From Cherax quadricarinatus (Eukaryota; Arthropoda; Malacostraca; Decapoda; Parastacidae): 64,000 nt of DNA. The stretch spans positions 22,505,240-22,569,239 of the forward strand of contig NC_091308.1 of the NCBI RefSeq assembly GCF_038502225.1. The letters are read 5' to 3'. The translations under genes were made by a program, and so were the position numbers. Under the pieces are notes generated by a model. That model was not told the DNA's origin. It saw only the letters and a program-made list of their open reading frames with translations, and did not search any database. Below, piece after piece: positions 37,696 through 48,800 of the stretch. Position 1 is the stretch's first letter; each line of letters starts with the position of its first letter.

Positions 37696-38178
37696 GTGGA
37701 ACCTCTACTTATGAGTTTAATCCGCTCCATGACCTTGCTCCCAACTGGATTTGCTCGTTTGCAGAGTCAATTTTCCCCATTTAAATTAACTGAAATGGAA
37801 TTAATTCGTTCCAGTGGAATTCCAGGCACGAGAAAATACCTTAATAATTTCCCTAATATCAACTCGACAGCTTATTTATCTATCAAAATTCATGTAATAT
37901 GACATAATAAACAATGTTAATAACATAGAAACATGATATATACACTAGAATGAATAAAATACATGTCATTAGGTATGTGGCTAGTAGTGGTGACAGCAGC
38001 CATTGTTGTTGGGGTTTATAGGGCCACCACAGCAGCCATTGTTGCTCCTTATTACATGTGTAGAGAACCTAGGATAACCCAAAAAAGTCAGACAGTGACA
38101 CTAATAAGAAATTTGGCATAGAAAACACGGTCGTAAGTCGAATGGTCGTATGTCGAGCAGGTCATAAGTCAGATGGTA
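37694..38178. mobile_element. Tigger-like DNA element, one end visible
   Basis: It starts cagtggaacctctacttatg after TA, the style of Tigger termini. The right part has cggtcgtaagtcgaatggtc and ends without a matching terminus where the LINE-B fragment begins. It contains gagaacctaggataaccc, which also occurs at 29633 and in shorter form at 48778. No ORF. One end was probably lost by deletion at the LINE-B junction. Confidence 0.6.
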
Positions 38179-39740
38179 GGTGTAGGTGCTTTGTGTTAAT
38201 GGATTTAATGATGCTGGGTGTTAGCCAGGGACTGTTCAGTCCCTTAGCTGTGATCTGTTTAAGTTTTTTAGGGCAATGATTTTTAAAGAGGTAGCGGGTT
38301 TTTTTTTCCAGAAATTTATTAATACATTCATTCGTATCTGTATATGTTTCAAGCTCATTATGCCAGTCGACGTTATCCATAGCTGTTATAAAGTTATTAA
38401 CAGCTTCTTATTATGTAGTCTGTAGGTAACTTTAGTAGTGTCTTGGGGCAATTTAGCTAGGTTGGTTATGAGAAAGGTAGGGTAGTGGTCTGTGGTGTTG
38501 TCTGTGATTATGCCTGATTTTAAAGGGGATATGGTGTTAGTCCAGACGTGGTCTAATAAGGAGAGACTAGTCTTGGAGATTCTTGTAGGTTTTGTTATTG
38601 TTGGTAGCAACAAGCAGGTGCTGATAGTGTTTGTGAATTCAGTTACTTGTGGGTCCTGGTCATATAGGAGATTTATGTTGAAACCTCCTGTGAGCAGCAA
38701 GTGGTCTTTGTTCATATGTGCATCAGTTATCATGTTTCCTAATTTTTCACTAAAATGGTATATGTTTGACTGTGGTAACTGTAGATGTTTATCACTGTGA
38801 GGGGTTTTTGCAAGTTTCAGATTTAAATTTAGCTAAAATATATTCTCCATTGTGCAAGAATTATTGATACATTCAAACTGATCTGAGTAGTATATAGCTG
38901 TTCCACCCCCTTGCTGTTCTGTCCTACAGTTGTGCATGGCTGTGTAACCAGGAATGGCAAAGACATCTGTAGTGCCAGGCTTTAGCCAGGTTTCTGTGAG
39001 TGTGATGATTGACATACTGGTATGCAGGGAATTGAGTAATGCTGTGAGGCCATCGTAATGTTTGCTCAAAGATCTGACATTGTAATTAAAGATAGTTATG
39101 TTATTGTTGGCTCTGAGTAATGTCTCTGCTTGGTCTGCTGTAAAATAATTACAGTTGCTGTTTGATTCGTGTAAGTCATTTAATAAAAGGTTGATATCAG
39201 GATCAATGCTTGTAATCATAAGATTGAGAGTGACTCTACAACTAGACTTTTGAATAAAGTATTGTGTTAAACTTAATAATTATGATACTAAACTAATTTA
39301 TCTTACTAGCTAATGGACTGTTACAAGTAGTTTTAAAAAATACAGCAATGCAGTCTACTCTAAATATGGTACAGATTTGATGATATAATATTGAATGGTT
39401 ATAGTTTTAGAGTTTGACAAAAGTTGTAGATTTAGAATAGAAGTTTACTGAACACAATGAGACTGCTTAATACTGTAAGTGATAACTAAATTAAAAGTCT
39501 GCAGGTAATGGTAGTTATAAAAAAAATAAGAGAAAACAAAAATAATAGTTATAATAGTTGATTAAAGCAAGTAATTATAAAATACAGGGATTATGCTAAT
39601 TCTTATTATGGCCCAAGTGTGACAATATAATATTGTACTGGTTATCAGTTCTATAATAACAGTTTATAATAGTAAGCAAGTATGTAATGGTAAATTAAAA
39701 ATAAAAATAGAAATAAAGAGAGAATATAGTGTAATCTTTC
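38179..39740 (-). pseudogene. LINE-B copy 4: 5' UTR and endonuclease only
   Basis: Minus strand. The 5' UTR lies at about 39740-39220 and coding starts at 39219 (MITSIDPDINLLLNDL). The endonuclease shows NYNVRSLSKHYDG, LTETWLKPGTTDV and GGGTAIYYSD, then a frame break near 38833. It resumes at 38733 with HLLLTGGFNINLL (GDFN has become GGFN, a lost catalytic Asp) and NTTDHYP. A further break near 38386 leads to SPWLTPSIIKS at 38180. All of the RT is missing: the fragment ends at a DNA element. Confidence 0.83.
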
Positions 39741-39741
39741 A

Positions 39742-40039
39742 ATAGAATAAATCGAGTTCTAGTGAATTAGCTATGATTTTAGTTGACTGGAACATTGGAA
39801 TTGGCCGAAAATAGGGCTCAAAGTGGGCGAAATTGCCGATGCGTAAATATCGTCGAGGCTGCTAACTTTGCAAGAGCATAATTCAGTAAATTTTTCATCA
39901 AATTTATATACTTTTGGTGTCATTATCATCGGGAAAAGATTATCATTTCACAAAAACATTTTTTTTTTTTTTTTTTTTTTATATTTTTTGACCCTGACAG
40001 CAAGTTCAGGATCGGGGGTTTCGACTCTGAAAAGGTTAA
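39742..40039. mobile_element. TTAA MITE5, right-end fragment
   Basis: It shares agctatgattttagttgact and gcgtaaatatcg with MITE2/MITE4, contains a long T run (about 39959-39980), and ends gactctgaaaagg-TTAA at 40036-40039. The left half is missing where it meets the LINE-B 5' end. Confidence 0.65.
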
Positions 40040-40424
40040 GGCGATATTTGTTTTATGGCAGTGGTGTGGAACCTAACCCGCCACATTAGCGAGGTATCCC
40101 TGTACTCCTGAATTATAATCATCAGAGGAGTATTTTTTTTAAGTTACAATAGTTTTGAGGTATGATGGGTACTTCTGGAATGGATTAATATCATAACTCA
40201 GGGAACAACTGTAGTTTTTAAAAGATGTCAAATCTGGAATTATAGTAGTGCATATCATTACTCTAGAGCGCACTTAATACCTTCTTGTATTGTACTTTCT
40301 ATTTAGAAGCTTTTTTCCCCTATTCTCCTGGTTGTAAAATTCTATGAAATAAATCACAGAATTTTACAGCCAGTATATGACTTTCTTTTAATGCAAAAGA
40401 TAAAAAAAAATCTTTATAACTCAC
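40040..40424. other. Intron sequence before exon 2
   Basis: Contains a decayed terminus (ggtgtggaacctaacccgcc, 40060-40105) of the family at 28623-30375. Otherwise nothing recognised. Confidence 0.5.
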
Positions 40425-40483
40425 CAGTTCCTTTGCTTCTCCAACAAGGTTTTCCACATCCTGAATTAATGATCTTCTTTCAG
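40425..40483 (-). CDS. Vti1a: Vti1a-like SNARE, coding exon 2
   Basis: A 59-nt exon on the minus strand. The acceptor is a T-rich tract ending cacaaag before 40483 and the donor is gtgagt after 40425. With the last base of exon 1 it reads A-ERRSLIQDVENLVGEAKEL, ending in phase 0. This matches the VTI1A segment DEKKQMVANVEKQLEEAKELL, including the EAKEL core, and continues exactly into exon 3 (LERMELEVRD). It is part of helix a-b of the N-terminal domain. It is short enough to be missed by ORF-based searches. An open frame through it (40320-40577) uses intron sequence and is not the gene. Confidence 0.85.
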
Positions 40484-40790
40484 CTTTGTGAAAAAATAAG
40501 AAATCTTGCATAAGATGTGGTATCATGTGTAATAAAAATAAAACTTTAGAGAGGTGCCAAGTTAGATAACTTAACACTATTCTAAAGTTACCATACCAAA
40601 ACTACAAATTCCCAATATTATATTGGAATGATCAAATTAATCATTTTACCAAAATACACAAAGAGCATTAATAAAACATTAAACATCTGCATACTAATAC
40701 CAGCATTTGCTTTGTAAAATGTAGTATTTGAAGGGAAAAAAGGAAATTTACAAAAGGAAGTGAAAGATTAATATGTAAAAAACATTTTTT

Positions 40791-42345
40791 TAACACACTG
40801 GCCATCTCCACCAAGATAGGGTCACCCAAAAGAAGAAAACACTGAGTCATTCATTCAATCACTCTTTCTAGAATGCTGACATCACAGCTCAGATGATCCT
40901 CCAAACTGCAACATCTCCACTGGTCTGCCAGAGTGCAGGCACTGTACTTCCCACCTCTAGGACTCAAATCCAGCTAACTGATTTCCTTGAATCCTTTCAT
41001 AAATGTTACCTCACTCACACTACACCAGCACATCATGTCCTAAATTCACTCCTATCTAACAGACTACCTACTCCTCCATCCTGCCATTACAGATTTATAC
41101 ATCCTCCAAGTCATCCTATTTTGTTCCAGCCTCCTTAAATGTCCAAACTACCTCAATAACCCCTTCTCGGTCCTCTGGATAATACTTTTAGTCTTCAAAC
41201 TACAAATTCTCTGAAAAATATTCACACCACACATGACCTTACACAGCATCTCTGCCTCCACCCTCCTCACTGCAATGTTTAAAACCTATGTATTGCTACA
41301 GGTTGACCATCACTAATCCGGCATCATTGGGACCTGCAGTGTGCCGGATTAGTGAGTTTGCCAGATTACAGAGTGGTTAGGTTAGAATACACTTAATTAA
41401 CCTATCAACAGAGACTTTCTGCTACATCTTCCTCATTTTCATCACTGCTTTCTCCTCCATTGACTTGCTGCTGTGGATTTGCAACCATCTGCACAATTTC
41501 TGAATCAGTATAATGATGAAATTTGAGTCAGTATAATGATTTCAGTCAGTATAATGATGAAATTTGAAATTATGCTAACTGAAATTAGTGCCGGATTACT
41601 GATGGAATCGGATGACTGATTGCTGGATTAGTGATGGCCGACCTGTACCACTGTACTCTGATACATTCCCTTTTTTTGCCTCCATGGATAATGTTCTGTA
41701 TCTCCACAGATGCTTCACTGTACCACCGACCCTTTTTTTTTCCACTGTCAAATCTGTGGTTCACCTCATCTTTCACAGACCCATCTACCAACAAGTCCAC
41801 TCCCAGATACGTGAACGTAGTCACTTCTGCCACACTCCCTCCTTCAAAGCTGAAATCTAATCTTTAATTACTTATGTCCACTTTTAATGTCCTACTTTTA
41901 CATACCCTCCCAAATTTGTCCACCAATATTTGCAACTTCTCTTTAGAATCACCCAAAAGCAATGAGTCATCAAAAAATGCAACTGTGACAATGCCTACTT
42001 TGTATCAGATTATCTTTTAATCCTACCCCTCTCCCCAGCACTCTAGCATTCACTTCTTTTACAACCCCATCTATAAATATGTTAAACAACCATGGTGAAA
42101 ACACATCCCTGTCTAAGGCCTACTTTTACTGGAAAATAATCATCCTTTCCTACATACCCAAACCTGAGCCTCATTAACCTCATGAAAACTCTAAATGCTT
42201 TAAGTAACTTACCACGTATTCTATACATTTGAAACGTCTGCCACATTACTTCCCTATCCACTCTTTCATATGCCTTTTCTAAATCCATAAGTGCAAAGAA
42301 AGCTTCCTTATCTTCATCTAAATATTGTTCACTTATATGCTTATA
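40791..42345 (-). pseudogene. LINE-D copy 4, old and decayed
   Basis: The minus strand carries the RTE-type 3' UTR (complement of ggccatctccaccaagatag, about 40800) and eroded C-terminal and RT sequence: MDLEKAYERVDREVMW and VGLRQGC near 42290-42110, and VTTFTYLGVDLLVDGS near 41833. It has many frameshifts and is clearly older than the other LINE-D copies. It is interrupted by a MITE at 41299-41645. Confidence 0.8.
41299..41645. mobile_element. TA-flanked MITE, 347 bp
   Basis: Termini caggttgaccatcactaatc and its near-complement gattagtgatggccgacctg, with TA at both sides (41297-41298 and 41646-41647). LINE-D text continues across it (..tattgc-TA-ccactgtactctg). It contains an internal short duplication (gtcagtataatgatgaaattt, 41523-41570). 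No coding capacity. The TA target fits a Tc1/mariner-type mobiliser. Confidence 0.83.
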
Positions 42346-43027
42346 TACAGACTAATTTGGAGAAGTGGGTGGCCAGTAATGGCAATTGTAGTGGATAGAG
42401 AAAAGATTATTTTGCTCTGTAACAATGAACAATTCTGCAACCAAAGGGCTGTCATTTACTTCCAAATCTATTGACCCAGCAGATTTCGTCCCATATTTCC
42501 AAAGTCCGTTAATTTTTCCAGTTTCTTCAAAAAAAAAAAAAAAAAAAATACAAATTGAAACCTACACAGGCCATAATCAATCCAAACTTTTCTTTAAAGT
42601 AAGAATGACCAGCTTTTAGGAAATCCAGTTAGTTTTACGTAGCTAAGTTTACTGTTCATAACATACAAATTTTTAACAATGGTCTTAGAAGGTACACATA
42701 ATTCTTTGTAATTAAAGGAACATTAAGGTGATTTAACCTAAAATAAACAAATAGTCAATGTGACTTATTTCTGATCAGAAGAGACATTCTCCAATTATTT
42801 CACTGAAACCAATTTGATTAATAAAACTGGCACATAAGAACATAAGAACATAAGAACATAAGAACATAAGAACGAAGGAACACTGCAGAAGGCCTACTGG
42901 CCCATGCGAGGCAGGTCCAAGTCCCTACCGGCTTAAGCCAATGCACCCAACCTAGTCAGGTCAGGTCACATTGACTCAAGGGAGGAACACGGCAACCGAC
43001 CCGTTAGCACAAGCTATCAGGTCTAAC

Positions 43028-45973
43028 TCACACCCACCCACATCTACTCATGTATTTATCCAACCTATTTTTAAAGCTACACAACGTTCTGGCCTCTATA
43101 ACGGTACTTGGGAGTTTGTTCCACTCATCCACAACTCTATTACCAAACCAGTACTTTCCTATATCCCTCCTGAATCTGAATTTTTCCAACTTAAAACCAT
43201 TGCTGCGAGTCCTGTCTAGGCTAGATATTATCAGCACACTATTTACATCCCCTTTTTTTATTCCTGTCTTCCACTTATAAACCTCAATCATATCCCCCCT
43301 AATTCTACGTCTTTCTAGAGAGTGCAGTTTCAGGGCCCTTAGTCTATCCTCATAGGGAAGGTTTCTGATACATGGGATCATCTTTGTCATCCTCCTTTGT
43401 ACATTTTCCAGAGAATTTATATCCATTCTGTAATACGGTGACCAAAACTGTGCAGCATAATCTAAATGAGGCCTAACCAAGGATGTATAGAGTTGAAGAA
43501 CAACCTGAGGACTCCTATTATTTATGCTTCTTGATATGAAGCCAAGGATTCTATTAGCTTTATTGCGAACACTTATGCACTGTTGTCTTGGTTTCAGATT
43601 ACTGCTAACCAGAACTCCTAAATCTTTTTCGCAATCCGTAATATTAAGATCTACATTATTTAGTTTATATGTGGCATGGTTATTGTCCTGTCCAACATTT
43701 AGAACTTTGCATTTGTCTATATTAAACTGCATCTGCCACTTCTCCGACCACTGCATCAGTCTATTCAAATCTTCCTGGAGTGCTCGAATGTCCTCGTCAG
43801 AATGAATTCGACGGCCTATTTTGGTGTCATCGGCAAACTTGCCGATGTCGCTCTTTATGCCCTCATCTATGTCGTTTATGTAGATTGTGAACAGCAGGGG
43901 GCCCAACACTGACCCCTGTGGAACACCGCTCGTGACGCTTCCCCACTCTGATTTCTCCCCATTTATGCAAACTCTCTGCTGCCTATTTGTCAACCATGCC
44001 TCTATCCAGGAAAAAATTTCTCCTCCTATTCCATGTGCTTTAATTTTCCTCAATAGTCTCTGATGTGGGACCCTGTCAAAAGCCTTACTGAAGTCCATAT
44101 ACACAATATCATATTCGTTACCATGATCTACCTCCTCAAATACCTTAGTGAAAAAAGTTAATAAATTCGTAAGGCAGGAACGTCCCTTTGTAAAACCATG
44201 CTGAGATTCGTTGATTAATTTATGCTTTTCAAGGTGGCTACGAACTGCCTCGGCAATTATTGATTCCATAAATTTTCCCACTATGGAGGTTAGGCTTATT
44301 GGTCTATAGTTCGAAGCTAAGGACCTGTCACCTGTTTTGAAAATAGGTATCACATTTGCCATTTTCCACTTATCTGGCACCATGCCAGTTTGTAGTGATA
44401 TGTTGAAAAGATTAGCCAAAGGTGTGCTAAGCTCCTCTTTACATTCCTTTAGAACCCTTGCATACAGTTCATCAGGGCCTGGGGATTTGTTAGGTTTTAA
44501 TTTATCTATTTGCCTAAGGACCATGTCACTTGTGACCCTAATAGTGCACAGTTTATTATCGTCCTGTTCTACATAATTTATCATTACTGGAATATCACTG
44601 GTATCCTCCTGTGTAAAAACTGAGAGGAAGTATGTGTTAAAAATTCTACACATTTCCTTATCACTGTCAGTGAGCTGACCCGAGGAACTTTTGAGTGGGC
44701 CTATCTTGTCCCTGATCTTACTTCTGTATACCTGAAAGAATCCTTTTGGGTTAGTCTTCGATTCTCTTGCAACTTTAACCTCATAATCTCTTTTTGCTTT
44801 TCTAATTCCCTTTTTTATTTCTCTCTTTAACTGAATATATCGATTTCTTAATTGCCCCTCTCCTCTTTTGATTTGCCTATATATGCCTCTCTTTTGACCA
44901 ATCAGATATTTTAATCTATTGTTCATCCATTTAGGATCATTTTTGTTTGATCTGATTTCCCTATTTGGAACATAATTTGACTGAGCAGCTAGAACTATGC
45001 CCTGGAAAGCATCATATCGGCAACCATCACCACCTACCTGACCCCTAGTCAGGTCATTCCAGTTCAGCCCACCTAAGTAATTTTTCAGTCCTATGAAATC
45101 AGCCAAGCGAAAGTCAGGGACGGAGACTTGATTGCCATTATTAGGGGAATTCCATGATATGTTAAAACTGAGTGATTTGTGATCACTCTCCCCAAGCTCA
45201 TCATTAACCTCAAGATTATTAATTAGTGTTTCCCTACTGGCAAGAACCAAGTCAAGGAGGTTATTTCCCCTAGTTGGCTCTGTCACAAACTGTTTTAAAA
45301 AACAATCCTGGATCGTATCAAGAAAGTCACCCGACTCTAAATTTCCTGTCAAATTGCTCCAGTCAATCTGTCTATAGTTGAAATCTCCCATTAGCACAAC
45401 ATTTTCGTATGTAGATGCCTTACGAATTTCGTCCCATAGAAGTTTACTGCACTCCCTATCAAGATTTGGGGCCCTGTAAATCACACCCAAAATTAGTTTT
45501 TCTCGGCCCTCGAGAAGCTGTAACCAAACAGATTCAGTGGCTGACGCTTCTAATTTAATATCTTGTCTAACACAACAATTTAAATTGTCTCTGACATACA
45601 TCGCTACTCCACCACCTTTCCTGTTGACCCTGTCAGTGTGGAATAATTTATAGCCTTGTATGTGACATTCAGATGGCATCTCTCTATCTTTCAGATTGAG
45701 CCAGGTCTCTGTTATAGCAATAATATCTATGTTTCCTGCACTTGCAATTAATCTTAGCTCATCTATCTTATTTCTAACACTCCTGCTATTAGTATAGTAA
45801 ACCTTAAGGGAGCTAGTCCCTTGCTGCCCTCTGCTGTCCCCCTTTGTTTTCTGACCTGTTCTATTGTCTTTATTTATAACTTCATGCTGAATGCCTTTTA
45901 TACATTTACTGTTTCCAACCCTAGTGTTGCAACCTGCTTGTTTCCCACACACACCCATACCTCTATCTTCCAT
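43028..45973 (-). CDS. LINE-A ORF2: endonuclease-reverse transcriptase
   Basis: 981 residues, uninterrupted. The apurinic-type endonuclease spans about 55-275, with TNSRS (N62), AITETWL (E89), GGGVAMYVRD, VLMGDFNYRQ (D197) and GESDHKS (D264, H265). The RT spans about 490-800, with PIFKTGDR, NYRPISLTSIVGKFME, VYMDFSKAFDRVPH (motif A, D627), SGVPQGSVLGPLLF (motif B) and GKFADDTKIG (motif C, D715 and D716). The C-terminus has RPHLDYAAQFWSPYY and PYEDRLRALKLHSLERRR. All catalytic residues are present. The start codon overlaps the ORF1 stop as TGATG, so translation probably depends on reinitiation or stop-start coupling. Confidence 0.93.
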   Translation of the reverse strand: MEDRGMGVCGKQAGCNTRVGNSKCIKGIQHEVINKDNRTGQKTKGDSRGQQGTSSLKVYYTNSRSVRNKIDELRLIASAGNIDIIAITETWLNLKDREMPSECHIQGYKLFHTDRVNRKGGGVAMYVRDNLNCCVRQDIKLEASATESVWLQLLEGREKLILGVIYRAPNLDRECSKLLWDEIRKASTYENVVLMGDFNYRQIDWSNLTGNLESGDFLDTIQDCFLKQFVTEPTRGNNLLDLVLASRETLINNLEVNDELGESDHKSLSFNISWNSPNNGNQVSVPDFRLADFIGLKNYLGGLNWNDLTRGQVGGDGCRYDAFQGIVLAAQSNYVPNREIRSNKNDPKWMNNRLKYLIGQKRGIYRQIKRGEGQLRNRYIQLKREIKKGIRKAKRDYEVKVARESKTNPKGFFQVYRSKIRDKIGPLKSSSGQLTDSDKEMCRIFNTYFLSVFTQEDTSDIPVMINYVEQDDNKLCTIRVTSDMVLRQIDKLKPNKSPGPDELYARVLKECKEELSTPLANLFNISLQTGMVPDKWKMANVIPIFKTGDRSLASNYRPISLTSIVGKFMESIIAEAVRSHLEKHKLINESQHGFTKGRSCLTNLLTFFTKVFEEVDHGNEYDIVYMDFSKAFDRVPHQRLLRKIKAHGIGGEIFSWIEAWLTNRQQRVCINGEKSEWGSVTSGVPQGSVLGPLLFTIYINDIDEGIKSDIGKFADDTKIGRRIHSDEDIRALQEDLNRLMQWSEKWQMQFNIDKCKVLNVGQDNNHATYKLNNVDLNITDCEKDLGVLVSSNLKPRQQCISVRNKANRILGFISRSINNRSPQVVLQLYTSLVRPHLDYAAQFWSPYYRMDINSLENVQRRMTKMIPCIRNLPYEDRLRALKLHSLERRRIRGDMIEVYKWKTGIKKGDVNSVLIISSLDRTRSNGFKLEKFRFRRDIGKYWFGNRVVDEWNKLPSTVIEARTLCSFKNRLDKYMSRCGWV

Positions 45974-46899
45974 CAGTTTAAAATCATAGGCATTTCACCA
46001 ATGGCCTTCTCAATCGAGTCTGCAAGTGCTACCACCCCTGCCCCAGAGAGATGAACCCCATCCCTTGCATACATATCATGTTTGCCATAAAAGTTGTTCC
46101 AGTTGTCAATGAATGGGATTGCAAGTTCCTTGCAGTATCTGTCTAGCCAGCAATTTACACCAATTGCCCTAGACAACCATTCATTTCCTACTCCCCTTCT
46201 AGGCAAGATGCTACATATGATTGGGATCCCTCCCTTAGACTTAATGAAATCTATAGCTGACCTGTACTTATCTAGCAGCTCTTCTCTCCTACCCTTCCCA
46301 ATATCATTTCCACCAGCACTGAGACAGATAATGGGCTTGTTCCCATTACCTGACATGATATTATCCAGTCTGTTGACAATGTCCCCAACACCAGCTCCAG
46401 GGAAGCACACTCTATCTCTCATCTTCTTATTCCTATTACAAAAAGCACGGTCAACATATCTTACCTGAGAGTCACCAACCACAAGAATGCGCTTACCTTC
46501 ATTAGCAGGGGCAGTAGTACCCTTACCTTCACTGGCCACTGAAGTACATTCATCCTGGAGAACAGAGAAGCGATTTCCTACCTTCAGATCTTCACTCTTA
46601 ACTTTCCTTACTCTGATGCGCCTCCCATTACTGTGAACAACTCGCCACTTGTAGCAGGTGCTGGGCTGCACCTCACTGCTGGTACCCGTTGCTACCTCCC
46701 CACCTACAGCCTCCTCACAGTGAGAGACAGACTGCACCTCACTGCTAGAAGCCTCATTCCCCACATCTCCAACCACCTCACACTCTCTCCCAGGCCCATT
46801 GAGGTGGACCTTCAGCCTCCTAATCTCCTCCTGGAGAAGCAAGACCTCCTCCTTCAACTCTCCAAACTCAGTTTTTAAAACACTGCAGAAGCAAGCCAT
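45973..46899 (-). CDS. LINE-A ORF1: coiled coil plus SGNH/esterase-like domain
   Basis: 308 residues. Residues about 8-35 look like a short coiled coil (ELKEEVLLLQEEIRRLK). A low-complexity Ser/Glu linker follows, and then from about 136 a GDSL/SGNH-hydrolase-like domain: VVGDSQVRYVD (Ser144), LSAGGNDIGKG (GGND, 196-199) and ARDGVHLSGAG (D280, H283). ORF1 proteins of CR1-type LINEs are known to carry such esterase domains, with an unclear role in RNP formation or membrane association. All blocks of the family's catalytic set can be seen. It ends MILN-TGA at 45973, overlapping ORF2 by one base. Confidence 0.9.
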   Translation of the reverse strand: MACFCSVLKTEFGELKEEVLLLQEEIRRLKVHLNGPGRECEVVGDVGNEASSSEVQSVSHCEEAVGGEVATGTSSEVQPSTCYKWRVVHSNGRRIRVRKVKSEDLKVGNRFSVLQDECTSVASEGKGTTAPANEGKRILVVGDSQVRYVDRAFCNRNKKMRDRVCFPGAGVGDIVNRLDNIMSGNGNKPIICLSAGGNDIGKGRREELLDKYRSAIDFIKSKGGIPIICSILPRRGVGNEWLSRAIGVNCWLDRYCKELAIPFIDNWNNFYGKHDMYARDGVHLSGAGVVALADSIEKAIGEMPMILN

Positions 46900-46960
46900 G
46901 CTTTGTAACCGTCCACGCTAATCCCCAAAGCAGCTCAGGGTCTGTGACCTCACGTGACGA

Positions 46961-48049
46961 CTGACCACTGAACACATGATAGCTTACACAACCTAACATC
47001 AAGAGGTTGTTTCCTTTGAGGAAAACACATGAGCACTAAAAATTTAAAGACACTTTTTTTCAGTTACTGCACAGAATCCAACAAAATTTGTGCCTACACA
47101 ACCTAAACCCATAAAACATGCCATCCATCCATTTCACTGAAGATTGATACCATTCACTATTGATATTGATATATTTTAATCAGAGGAAAGTGCTGAATCC
47201 ATAGGAATCATACAGAACTTGTGAAACAGGAGGCATTTAAATATGATCCAAGCAAGGGTAAGAAGATAAATCTATTTCCTTGAATAAAGAGAGACTCACC
47301 AGCACCAATTCAAAATAATGCAATAGGGTAAAATAATATACAGTAGAACACTACCATTTGCATCTCCACCTGTTCATGATTCATTTTTTGATCAGCTTGA
47401 AAGTCACTGGAGGTAAGCTTTATTAAAAGAAAGCTTAGTAAATTTCAATTTGCCAATTTTATTAAATATGTACATTATTTATCATGTAAAAACAAAAATG
47501 CATCCTCTGATTGGCTTCAAATCCTAAATTCTGGTGCATCTTAATATTACTTTCTTATTGATTTTGAGATGTTTGGATGCTTATTTGCCATTTTTTTTAA
47601 AACAATTTTATTAAACTTTAAGAAATTAAAATTTAGTATTTTTTCATATTGGACTGTAGAGAATTTGAATAAAAATTCCCACTTTATAAGGCATTTTTAA
47701 ATTTAATGAGGCCAGACTTTTGTATTTTCAGGATGTAGGCCTCTGAGACAATATGAGAATGCCTCTTCAATTTAGCTTCAGAGCCAATTTTTTTTTTTTA
47801 TGAAGGATTTGAATTAGTTTTGGATTGTGTATGTTTTAATGCACCATTTATATTATTGTATAGGAATTGTGATTTTATTTTCCATGTGATAACTCATGAA
47901 TGCCTCATCCAACTTGCTTCAAATTTTCAATGCTGATATTTAACTGCATTACAAAACTATGCTGCACTCTGCACTAATCCAATCACATGCACTGTGTGGC
48001 AACAAATACATCCAGTCATATTTATGGTATACAATACTGACTAGTGAAA
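46961..48049. other. Intron 1 sequence without recognisable features
   Basis: AT-rich. No ORF, RNA or repeat was recognised. Confidence 0.5.
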
Positions 48050-48430
48050 GAGTAAGACACATGTGCAACACTTGAGTACTGTTAATTTCTGAAATGTTTA
48101 GCCAACTTAACAGGCTTCTTGGGTTGAATTTGAAGGTTACTGAAATACTGGAGACACTAGAGCAGTACAGAGGTTAATATGAGGTTATAAGCTTCTCAGT
48201 TTTTAGAAGTGTTTATCCCCAGAGTCTAGATCTACAGTAGATCTAGTCTAGATCCAAACTATGGAGGGAAACATTTCTCAAAACTGAGGAACTTACAACC
48301 TCGTATTAACCACTCTACTGTTCTAGTGTGTCTAGTATATCAGTAATCTCTGTATTCAACTCAAGAGGTCTCAAGAGTTGGAAAAATGTTTCAGAAATAG
48401 ATACTGAAATAGTGTACATGTGTCCTACTC
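48050..48430. repeat. Imperfect long inverted repeat (fold-back element)
   Basis: The left arm from gagtaagacacatgtgcaac (48050) and the right arm from gagtaggacacatgtacac (complement, ending 48430) pair over about 165 bp. Matches include ggttaata(t/c)gaggtt(a/g)taag and cagttttt(a/g)gaa. The centre (about 48222-48262) holds ctagatctacagtagatctag. It is probably a MITE with very long terminal repeats or an inverted duplication. Confidence 0.8.
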
Positions 48431-48504
48431 ATGTAGATATTAACACAGAATAAAATAAAATTTGTGTTCTGTACTGTAGTAAACACTTAAATTGAAATTT
48501 CAAA

Positions 48505-48800
48505 GAAAGTTTATTTAGGTAAAGATACACAGAAGTACAGTTACACTAACTTAGGTGACTACAATTATCATACATAGTAACATATGCACAATAAACAGGC
48601 GATATCACAATATGCAAAATAACCACTGTGAAAAAATAGTGAATTTCCAGGAGCCTTTGCACTTGGAAATTCACTATTTTTTTACAATGGTTATTTTGCA
48701 TAAGACCTAAGTAAGTTCATTTAGGTACAGGTACACATAAATACAGTTACACAAATTATACATAGTAATATGTGTAAATTACCTAGGATAACCCAAGTCA
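48505..48800. repeat. Direct repeat pair containing a 40-bp-stem hairpin
   Basis: Two related segments (about 48505-48595 and 48712-48800, both with tttaggtaa/caggtacaca and cagttacac) flank a hairpin at 48612-48701. The hairpin stem starts atgcaaaataaccactgtg, pairs over about 40 bp with few mismatches, and has a 10-nt loop (agcctttgca). Confidence 0.83.

Larger units (their letters stand above)
42838..46960 (-). mobile_element. LINE-A (CR1-like), full-length copy
   Basis: The minus-strand element has a short 5' UTR (about 46960-46900), ORF1 (46899-45973), ORF2 (45973-43028) and a 3' UTR of about 190 bp ending in the octamer repeat complementary to aagaacat (42838-42876, five units). The octamer tail is the kind of 3' end expected for CR1-type LINEs. 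Both ORFs are open, so this copy may be competent. It lies in Vti1a intron 1 in the gene's orientation. Confidence 0.9.

Noticed and set aside
40320..40577. An 85-codon minus-strand ORF over exon 2
   Set aside because: It reads through both splice sites; only the 59-nt segment between them matches VTI1A.
46094..46468. Plus-strand frames opposite LINE-A ORF1 and ORF2
   Set aside because: They are antisense shadows of the esterase and RT frames with no motif of their own.
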